12,173 nucleotides of DNA from a bacterium. Its GTDB lineage: Bacteria; Bacteroidota; Bacteroidia; Cytophagales; Thermonemataceae. The stretch is taken from NCBI GenBank assembly GCA_025362415.1, contig JANYGM010000171.1:1-12173 (forward strand). Direction: 5' to 3'. Numbering within the stretch: position 1 is the first letter of the stretch; each line of letters begins with the position of its first letter. The notes under the pieces were generated by a model. That model ran no database searches. It had not been told where the DNA came from and saw nothing but the letters and a program-made list of their open reading frames with translations. Position numbers and translations under genes: made by a program. This document shows positions 7,451 to 12,173 of this stretch, one piece after another.

Positions 7451-7517
7451 ATGATGTATGATATATCATACATCATATATCATACATCATATATCATACA
7501 TCATATATCATACATCA
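7451..7517 (+). repeat. 14-bp tandem repeat, four units, right arm of inverted repeat
   Basis: ATATCATACATCAT occurs three times exactly (7463-7476, 7477-7490, 7491-7504), and a fourth unit lacks only its last base (7505-7517). An inverted partial unit, ATGATGTATGAT, precedes them at 7451-7462. The tract ends 2 nt before the likely start codon at 7520. The unit length is not a multiple of three. Changes in copy number would alter the spacing to the upstream promoter candidate, or the frame if translation began inside the repeat. Confidence 0.9.
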
Positions 7518-7519
7518 AA

Positions 7520-8311
7520 ATGTTCTTAGAAATATTTTCACAAACGCTACCAGAAGTGCCTCCGCCGTATGCACACGCCTATAAAATCTCGCTTTCAAAA
7601 AGCAATTCAAAAGAAAATAAAAACATAACTGAAAACATAACTGAACTCAAAGTAAATTTTGAAATTGAGTATATTTTTAGAGAAGGACTTAGCAATGAAG
7701 AGATTTTGGCAGAAGGTTTTAGTGAAAATGATGACTATCATTGGGAAGGCGTTTTACCTGCCGTTTGGCTCACTGAAATAGAAAGTTTTTTAGCTAAAAC
7801 ATCTTATCAACACGAAGTTCTGAATGATTTGTACCTGAAAATCAATGATGACAAAAAAACACCTGAAAATTTAGAAGAATGGCAGTATTTTGTACAAGAA
7901 CTTGTACAAGCTATCTACGAAAAAGCAGCACATAGTTTGCCCCTTCTTATACGTTTGCGTAGTGTAGAAACAGACAAAAACACAGACAAAAATGCAGTTA
8001 AAAATGGTATTACGCTAGTTTTAGAGCCTTCTTTTGTGGAAAGAAAAGTCATTGCAAGCCTAAAAAAGAACAAAGAAAAACACCAAATAATCCCTATTTC
8101 TTGGGAGCATTTTGGGCTAACTTTACAAAAAATATATCAATTAGAATACCTGCAAGAAAAAGCACGAGAGGAAGAACCACAAAAAAATGGCTTTTTTATT
8201 GATAATGGACAAGGTTTTTGGTATGAAGAAGGCAAATCTTTCGCAGGAGATATAAAAGTTATCAATGAAGTAAAACTTTTTTTGAATAAAAATATAAACG
8301 CACTAAAATAA
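7520..8311 (+). CDS. Unrecognised 263-residue cytoplasmic protein
   Basis: I do not recognise this family. An in-frame ATG at 7451 would add 23 residues made only of repeat-encoded Tyr, Ile, His and Ser. The ATG at 7520 (MFLEIFSQTLPEVPPPY) gives an ordinary N-terminus and is the better start. The protein is acidic to neutral with no signal peptide or membrane span. Features include a proline cluster at 11-15, an acidic/tryptophan stretch (DDYHWEGVLPAVW) near 72-84, a helical middle (EEWQYFVQELVQAIYEKAA), a lysine-rich loop (KKNKEKH), and a glycine-aromatic segment (NGFFIDNGQGFWYEEG) near 225-240. Two small repeats (KNITENITE, DKNTDKNA) look like local duplications. It lies 27 nt before the caspase-like gene and is probably co-transcribed with it, so a functional link is possible but unproven. 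Confidence 0.75.
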   Translation: MFLEIFSQTLPEVPPPYAHAYKISLSKSNSKENKNITENITELKVNFEIEYIFREGLSNEEILAEGFSENDDYHWEGVLPAVWLTEIESFLAKTSYQHEVLNDLYLKINDDKKTPENLEEWQYFVQELVQAIYEKAAHSLPLLIRLRSVETDKNTDKNAVKNGITLVLEPSFVERKVIASLKKNKEKHQIIPISWEHFGLTLQKIYQLEYLQEKAREEEPQKNGFFIDNGQGFWYEEGKSFAGDIKVINEVKLFLNKNINALK

Positions 8312-8323
8312 TTATGAATTTTT

Positions 8324-8340
8324 AATTAGGAATTAGGAAT
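8324..8340 (+). repeat. AATTAGGAATT-type intergenic motif before caspase gene
   Basis: AATTAGGAATTAGGAAT fills most of the 27-nt gap and runs into the start codon at 8339. The reverse complement of the same motif occurs twice in 10480-10515. It may also supply an AGGA-like ribosome contact, although this phylum rarely depends on one. Confidence 0.5.
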
Positions 8341-10435
8341 GAATACAAATACTACATTAAAAATATCATATCTTAATAAAAAAATAATATTTTTCGTTTT
8401 CTTGGTTTTGTCTAATTTTTATGCTTATTCTCAATATCCAGAACTTATCAAAAAAGGACGTTTAGAGCTAGAAATAGGCAATTATCAAAAAGCTATAGAA
8501 GATTTTTCAGAGGCAATACGTCTTAATAATGAGCAAGAAGAAGCACATTTTTTGCGTGGAAAAGCCTATTTTGAAACTAAAAACTATAATAATGCACTTA
8601 ATGATTTCTCCAAAAGTATTATCTTAAATGCTCAAAAAGCAGATAATTACTATCATAGAGGACTTACACATACCAAAGTTGGCAACCAAACCAAAGCTAT
8701 ACAAGATTTTAGTCAAGCACTTGTTTTTCAGGCAGATGACATAGAAACATTGTTGGCTCGTGGTAATGCCTACCGTATCTTGAAAAAGTACAATGAATCA
8801 CTAACAGATTGCCAAACAATTCTTACGCAATTCCCACGTAATACTAATGCTTATCAAGCACGAGGAAGAGTATATTTAGATACCAAAGAAGCACAAAATG
8901 CGCTAAAAGATTTCCAAACGGCTCTTACTTTTGAACCAAATAACAAAGAAAATCTTGTTTTTATTGGAATTGCTAAGTATAATCTAGGGAAAAATGAAGA
9001 ATGTAAACAGAATTTTGAGCAATATCTCCAATTAGCGCAAAAAAGCAAAGATTATCATTTTATTGCAACACAAATACAAGAATATATAAATAGTAATGAA
9101 TGGTTGGAAAAAGCCCAAATTTATACACTTACCGCTATAAAACTCCTTGATAATTACGAAAATAACCACCTTTACGCCCAAATTTTGTATAAACTTCAAA
9201 AGCAATTAAATTGCTTAGAAGTAAGTGAAAAAGCTATTAGTCTTGCCAAAAAAGAAGGCTTAGATTATACTACAACACAGTTTTTTGTTGATAAAATTAA
9301 CCAAACCAATACAGACGACATTCCGCCCACTATCACGCTAGTAAGTCCTACGCTTGTGAGTGCAGCGGCTGCACAAACGCCTGCGCAAGTGTCAGCACAG
9401 GCACTTATGAGAGGGGGAATTGTGGTAAGTAGTGAAAATGAAATAAATATCATTGGAAAAGTAACAGACGAAAGTGGCGTAAAAGAAGTTTTTGTTAATG
9501 GAAATCCTGCACAACTTGCTGAAAATGGAGATTTTAAAGGTATTTTGTTACTCAAAAAAGAACTGAAATTTTTTGTAATAGAAGCAACAGATTTTAAAGG
9601 AAATACTCAAAAAGCCACGTTTTCTATCAGTAGAGATACAAATGCAATTACTTCACAACCTCGCAGCAAGTCAATGGGGCGGTGCTATGCGTTGATTTTT
9701 GCCACAAATCAGTACGAATATTGGAATAATCTCGTAAATCCTATCAAAGATGCAGAAACAATAGCCAAAGAACTTAATGAAAACTACGAATTTCAGACAG
9801 ATTTGGTCTTTAATGCCACGCAAAACCAAATTTTACTCAAAATAAAAGAATATGTACAAAAAAAATATGAGCCAAATGACCAATTATTGATATTTTTTGC
9901 AGGACACGGACAATTTGATGAGGTTTTTAAGGAAGGCTATGTTGTCCCACAAGATGCAAAACTTAATGATGAAGCAAAAATAAGTTATTTATCTCATTCA
10001 GTATTAAGGACTTATATCAATAATATTCCTTCAAAACATATATTACTAATGATGGACGTTTGTTTTGGAGGAACTTTTAATCCGCTTGTGGCTAATAGTG
10101 TGATGCGTGGAAATGAGAAGGATAATTTTAATAAATCTAATCAGAAAAATACTATTAGCAATGAATTAGAGGAGTTTATTAGAAGAAAACTACAAAATAA
10201 AACAAGAAAATACCTTACTTCTGGCGGAAAAGAATATGTCCCAGATGGTAATCCTGGTGAACATTCTCCATTTGTACGCCATTTCTTGACTGCTTTGCGC
10301 ACCTACGGAGGACAAGATAAACTCCTCACTATCAGCGAAATAATTGGTTTTATAGAAAAAATAACCCCACAACCACATACAGGAGATTTTGGTAGCAATG
10401 AGCCAGGAAGTGATTTTTTATTTATGGCAAAATAA
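8339..10435 (+). CDS. Exported TPR / Ig-like / caspase-fold protease
   Basis: This is a putative cysteine protease of the caspase fold (peptidase clan CD, C14-like, orthocaspase). Residues 1-31 form a signal peptide (KKIIFFVFLVLSNFYAYS, then QYPEL), so it acts outside the cytoplasm, probably in the periplasm. About five to six TPR units follow (33-66, 67-100, 101-134, 135-168, 169-202, then degenerate), with typical pairs such as GNYQKAIEDFSEAI. Residues about 325-432 look like an Ig-like or cadherin-like domain (GKVTDESGVKEVFVNGNPA ... VIEATDFKGN). The caspase domain spans about 446-695, with catalytic His523 in FFAGHGQ and Cys575 in MMDVCFGGTF, so the dyad is intact. Caspases of this family usually cleave after Arg or Lys, and the TPRs probably bind partners. 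It is likely the second gene of a two-gene operon with the unrecognised 263-residue protein. Substrates cannot be read from the sequence. Confidence 0.88.
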   Translation: MNTNTTLKISYLNKKIIFFVFLVLSNFYAYSQYPELIKKGRLELEIGNYQKAIEDFSEAIRLNNEQEEAHFLRGKAYFETKNYNNALNDFSKSIILNAQKADNYYHRGLTHTKVGNQTKAIQDFSQALVFQADDIETLLARGNAYRILKKYNESLTDCQTILTQFPRNTNAYQARGRVYLDTKEAQNALKDFQTALTFEPNNKENLVFIGIAKYNLGKNEECKQNFEQYLQLAQKSKDYHFIATQIQEYINSNEWLEKAQIYTLTAIKLLDNYENNHLYAQILYKLQKQLNCLEVSEKAISLAKKEGLDYTTTQFFVDKINQTNTDDIPPTITLVSPTLVSAAAAQTPAQVSAQALMRGGIVVSSENEINIIGKVTDESGVKEVFVNGNPAQLAENGDFKGILLLKKELKFFVIEATDFKGNTQKATFSISRDTNAITSQPRSKSMGRCYALIFATNQYEYWNNLVNPIKDAETIAKELNENYEFQTDLVFNATQNQILLKIKEYVQKKYEPNDQLLIFFAGHGQFDEVFKEGYVVPQDAKLNDEAKISYLSHSVLRTYINNIPSKHILLMMDVCFGGTFNPLVANSVMRGNEKDNFNKSNQKNTISNELEEFIRRKLQNKTRKYLTSGGKEYVPDGNPGEHSPFVRHFLTALRTYGGQDKLLTISEIIGFIEKITPQPHTGDFGSNEPGSDFLFMAK

Positions 10436-10447
10436 GGTGTGAGGTTT

Positions 10448-10464
10448 GAGGTACGAAGTACGAA
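10448..10464 (+). repeat. Interspersed 17-bp intergenic motif, copy 2
   Basis: GAGGTACGAAGTACGAA is identical to 40-56 and lies on the same strand, just after the caspase stop codon. A degenerate unit (GTGAGGTTTGAGGTACGAA) precedes and overlaps it from 10439. Confidence 0.6.
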
Positions 10465-10479
10465 ATTTTCTATATCAAC

Positions 10480-10515
10480 TCACAATTCCTAATTTCTAAT
10501 TCACAATTCCTAATT
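10480..10515 (-). repeat. Tandem TCACAATTCCTAATT motif
   Basis: The 15-mer TCACAATTCCTAATT occurs at 10480-10494 and again at 10501-10515, a 21-bp period. It is the reverse-complement orientation of the AATTAGGAATT motif at 8324-8340. The arms of the tRNA-fMet terminator (TCCTAATT/AATTAGGA) share its core, perhaps by chance. Confidence 0.6.
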
Positions 10516-10528
10516 CAAAAAAAATCCG

Positions 10529-10536
10529 TATATTTG
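10529..10536 (+). promoter_or_regulatory. Candidate -7 box of ychF
   Basis: TATATTTG fits TAnnTTTG and lies 41 nt before the ychF start codon, a usual leader length. The expected upstream TTG is absent; that position is occupied by the TCACAATTCCTAATT repeat. It is therefore a partial promoter match. Confidence 0.5.
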
Positions 10537-10577
10537 CAAAAAAATGTAATTACCAAATAATTTAAGAAATATTCAGA

Positions 10578-11675
10578 ATGGCTTTACAATGCGGTATTGT
10601 AGGCTTGCCTAATGTGGGCAAATCTACGCTGTTTTCTGCGCTTACACGCATACAAGGTGTGGCTGCAAACTACGAATTTGCAACCATAGAACCTAACATT
10701 GGCATTGTTGATGTGCCAGACCCACGTTTGCAGGTGCTTTCTAAACTTGTTAATCCTAACCGTATTGTGCCAACAACGGTGGAATTTGTAGATATTGCAG
10801 GGCTTGTGAAAGGTGCAAGTACAGGCGGAGGACGAGGAAACGGATTTTTGGGTAATATTCGTGAAGTAGATGCTATTTTGCACGTTATTCGTTGCTTTGA
10901 AGACCCTAATATTGTGCGTTCTTCTGGTGATGTAAATCCTGTTAGCGACAAAGAAATCATTGAAATTGAGCTACAAATCAAAGATTTGGACTCTGTGAAT
11001 GCCAAACTATCAAAAACAGAACGTGCTGCAAAAGCAGGCGACACCAAAGCAAAAGAAGATTTGGAAGTTCTAAAACGCTACAAAAGTACGTTAGAACAAG
11101 GAAAAAACGCTTTTTTAGTACCCGTTACGGAAGATGAAAAACGTGCTGTGGCAGATTTGTTTTTGCTTACTATTAAGCCCGTTTTGTATGTAGCCAATGT
11201 TGATGAGGCACATCTTCACGAAGACAATAATCACGTAATAGCATTGCGTAAGGCAATAGAGGCAGAAAATGGTCAAATGATAAAAATCTGTGCGGCACTA
11301 GAAGCACAAATTTCTGAAATAGACGACATAGAAGAAAGAACAATGTTTTTGGAAGAATATGGCTTAAAAGAATCTGGGCTGGATAAAATGATACGTGCTT
11401 CTTATGGTTTGTTGGATTTGATAACTTATTTTACGGCTGGTGTGCAAGAAGTACGTGCTTGGACTATCCGCAAAGGTTGGAAAGCTCCACAAGCGGCTGG
11501 TGTGATACACTCTGATTTTGAGCGTGGTTTTATACGTGCAGAAGTGATTAAAATAGCAGATTACGACCATTACAAAACTGAAAATGCTTGCAAAGAAGCA
11601 GGCAAAATGGCTGTTCAAGGCAAAGATTATGTTGTTGATGATGGAGATATTATGCACTTTAGATTTAACGTATAA
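10578..11675 (+). CDS. ychF: YchF / Obg-like P-loop ATPase
   Basis: This is a conserved cytoplasmic TRAFAC-class NTPase of the Obg-HflX family that binds ribosomes and prefers ATP over GTP. The 365-residue length is typical. G1 is GLPNVGKST (9-17, Lys15), the switch/G3 motif is DIAGLVKGA (72-80), and the glycine-rich GGGRGNGFLGNI follows (83-94). The G4 position reads NVDE (207-210) instead of NKxD, the family hallmark that explains ATP use. A coiled-coil helical insert lies at about 130-190, and a C-terminal TGS domain at about 282-365 ends DDGDIMHFRFNV. The start MALQCGIVGLPNVGKST is the classic one. The gene appears monocistronic, with its own -7 box and a strong terminator. In other bacteria YchF affects stress responses and translation of leaderless mRNA; nothing here shows a special role. 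It is less AT-rich than the helicase operon, as expected for a highly expressed core gene. Confidence 0.98.
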   Translation: MALQCGIVGLPNVGKSTLFSALTRIQGVAANYEFATIEPNIGIVDVPDPRLQVLSKLVNPNRIVPTTVEFVDIAGLVKGASTGGGRGNGFLGNIREVDAILHVIRCFEDPNIVRSSGDVNPVSDKEIIEIELQIKDLDSVNAKLSKTERAAKAGDTKAKEDLEVLKRYKSTLEQGKNAFLVPVTEDEKRAVADLFLLTIKPVLYVANVDEAHLHEDNNHVIALRKAIEAENGQMIKICAALEAQISEIDDIEERTMFLEEYGLKESGLDKMIRASYGLLDLITYFTAGVQEVRAWTIRKGWKAPQAAGVIHSDFERGFIRAEVIKIADYDHYKTENACKEAGKMAVQGKDYVVDDGDIMHFRFNV

Positions 11676-11678
11676 CCT

Positions 11679-11715
11679 AAAAAAGCCTTTCCAAACTTTG
11701 GAAAGGCTTTTTTTA
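11679..11715 (+). terminator. Strong terminator after ychF
   Basis: The hairpin consists of AAAAAGCCTTTCC (11679-11692), a short AAACTTT-type loop, and the complementary right arm (about 11700-11712) within a T-run reaching 11714. Arm symmetry continues into the loop. It begins 4 nt after the ychF stop codon. The A-rich left flank means it could also stop minus-strand transcripts. A close relative of this hairpin closes the repeat block at 12074-12104. Confidence 0.88.
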
Positions 11716-11837
11716 GCCTGTGGTGTCAGAAGTTTCCTTCTGACACCAAACCACGCCAAACAATGTATGCAGACACTTGTACGAGTTTGCTAGGGTGGTT
11801 TTTGGTGTCAGGTAGAAAAACCTGACACCATAGGAAA
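11716..11837 (+). repeat. Palindromic repeat unit, copy 1 (122 bp)
   Basis: The unit starts GCCTGTGGTGTCAG and ends CACCATAGGAAA. It contains a left hairpin with an 11-bp stem and TTTC loop (11722-11747) and a right hairpin with a 10-bp stem and AGAAAA loop (11804-11829). Both stems share the core GGTGTCAG/CTGACACC. Between them AACCACGCCAAAC pairs imperfectly with GTTTGCTAGGGTGGTT, so the unit could fold into three hairpins. There is no transposase and no credible reading frame. It resembles a MITE-like or REP-like intergenic element or a structured RNA. Confidence 0.85.
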
Positions 11838-11857
11838 CATACCAGATTGGTCAGGTT

Positions 11858-11978
11858 GCCTGTGGTGTCAGAAGTTTCCTTCTTACACCAAACCACGCCA
11901 AACAATGTATTCAGACACTTGTACGAGTTTGCTAGGCGGTTTTTGGTGTCAGGTAGAAAAACCTGACACCATAGGAAA
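11858..11978 (+). repeat. Palindromic repeat unit, copy 2 (121 bp)
   Basis: This is a direct repeat of 11716-11837 with only a few changes: one base in the left hairpin that creates a mismatch (11864-11889), one base in the central loop, and a substitution plus one-base deletion before the TTTTT run. The right hairpin (11945-11970) is unchanged. A 20-bp unique spacer (11838-11857) separates the copies. Confidence 0.85.
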
Positions 11979-12073
11979 AACCACCCAAATAGGTTGGTTT
12001 TGTGCTTATAAGTGCTTAGATACATTGTTTGGCGTGGTTTGGTGTCAGGTAGAAAAACCTGACACCACAGGAA
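11976..12073 (-). repeat. Palindromic repeat unit, copy 3, inverted and diverged
   Basis: This segment matches the reverse complement of the other units at both ends (AAAAACCACCC at 11976-11986 and ATACATTGTTTGGCGTGG at about 12020-12037) but differs in the middle. It ends in a hairpin with a 10-bp stem and AGAAAA loop (12041-12066), the same as the right hairpins of copies 1 and 2. Copies 2 and 3 can therefore pair over long stretches and form a larger stem-loop. Confidence 0.75.
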
Positions 12074-12104
12074 ATGCCTTTCCAAAGTTTAGAAAGGCAT
12101 TTTT
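12074..12104 (+). terminator. Terminator-like hairpin closing the repeat block
   Basis: ATGCCTTTC (12074-12082) pairs with GAAAGGCAT (12092-12100), followed by TTTTATATTT. The sequence is close to the ychF terminator (GCCTTTCCAAA core), so the repeat block lies between two copies of nearly the same hairpin. No gene lies immediately before it, so it may belong to the repeat element or be a copy left by its insertion. Confidence 0.65.
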
Positions 12105-12173
12105 ATATTTACCAGAAATGAAAAAAAAATTATTTTGCTTGCACCTCATTATTAGTTTTGAAAAACCCAAAAA
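12105..12173. other. AT-rich right edge, no supported gene
   Basis: The last 69 bp are AT-rich. An ATG at 12118 opens a reading frame to the window edge (MKKKLFCLHLII...) that could be the start of an exported protein, but 18 codons are too few to support a call. Confidence 0.4.

Noticed and set aside
7451..7519. N-terminal extension of the 263-residue protein starting at 7451
   Set aside because: The extra 23 residues are encoded only by the 14-bp repeats. The ATG at 7520 directly after the tract is more plausible, though the longer form cannot be excluded.
10670..11047. Minus-strand open frame of 125 codons opposite ychF
   Set aside because: It is fully antisense to the certain ychF gene and has no recognisable domain.
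11364..11759. Minus-strand open frame of 131 codons
   Set aside because: It overlaps the C-terminal part of ychF antisense and runs into the repeat block. Its composition is that of a shadow frame.
11716..12073. CRISPR array or integron attC sites
   Set aside because: There are only two direct copies, the units are long and internally palindromic, and one copy is inverted. No attC core sites or cas genes are visible.
11726..12085. Minus-strand open frame of 119 codons with the recurring peptide FLWCQVFLPDTK
   Set aside because: The peptide recurs only because the DNA hairpin repeats recur. The frame lies wholly within the palindromic repeat block and has no independent coding signal.
12118..12173. 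Start of an exported protein at the right edge (MKKKLFCLHLII...)
   Set aside because: Only 18 codons are visible, with a charged residue soon after the hydrophobic part. This is too little for a gene call.

Overview
The window looks like chromosomal DNA of a member of the Bacteroidota, probably a Cytophagales-type marine or gliding bacterium. It is strongly AT-rich. Genes lack purine-rich Shine-Dalgarno sequences. Both tRNA genes have the Bacteroidota promoter layout TTTG-N19-TAnnTTTG. It also encodes a DUF4421-type envelope protein, typical of this phylum, and an exported TPR/caspase-fold protein of a kind common there. This assignment rests on sequence style and protein families; no database search was possible.

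Layout. Positions 1-263 hold a short intergenic repeat, then an initiator tRNA-fMet (minus strand) with its terminator and promoter. Positions 365-5576 hold the most interesting part: a tightly spaced three-gene plus-strand operon. It encodes an 851-residue SF1 (UPF1/DNA2-like) helicase, a 349-residue protein with a probable winged-helix N-terminus and no recognised function, and a 479-residue PLD-superfamily protein with two intact HKD motifs and no membrane segments. A perfect 10-bp-arm palindrome touches the first possible start codon. Helicase plus putative DNA-binding protein plus PLD nuclease is a composition expected of an anti-phage or DNA-repair system. I cannot match it confidently to a named system, so it is the best candidate for something undescribed. 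The operon ends at a probably bidirectional terminator shared with a convergent tRNA-Ser(TGA).

Positions 5844-8311 hold a small 73-residue protein, the DUF4421-like protein and an unrecognised 263-residue protein. Between the last two lies an unusual low-complexity tract: 14-bp tandem repeats forming a 37-bp near-perfect inverted repeat. Positions 8339-10435 encode an exported TPR/Ig-like/caspase-fold protease, probably co-transcribed with the 263-residue gene. Positions 10578-11675 encode the housekeeping P-loop NTPase YchF, followed by a strong terminator.

The last 498 bp carry no convincing gene. They hold a block of about 122-bp palindromic repeat units (two direct copies and one diverged inverted copy) bounded on both sides by closely related terminator-like hairpins. 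Small intergenic motifs (GAGGTACGAAGTACGAA and AATTAGGAATT types) recur several times, which suggests a genome rich in small interspersed repeats.
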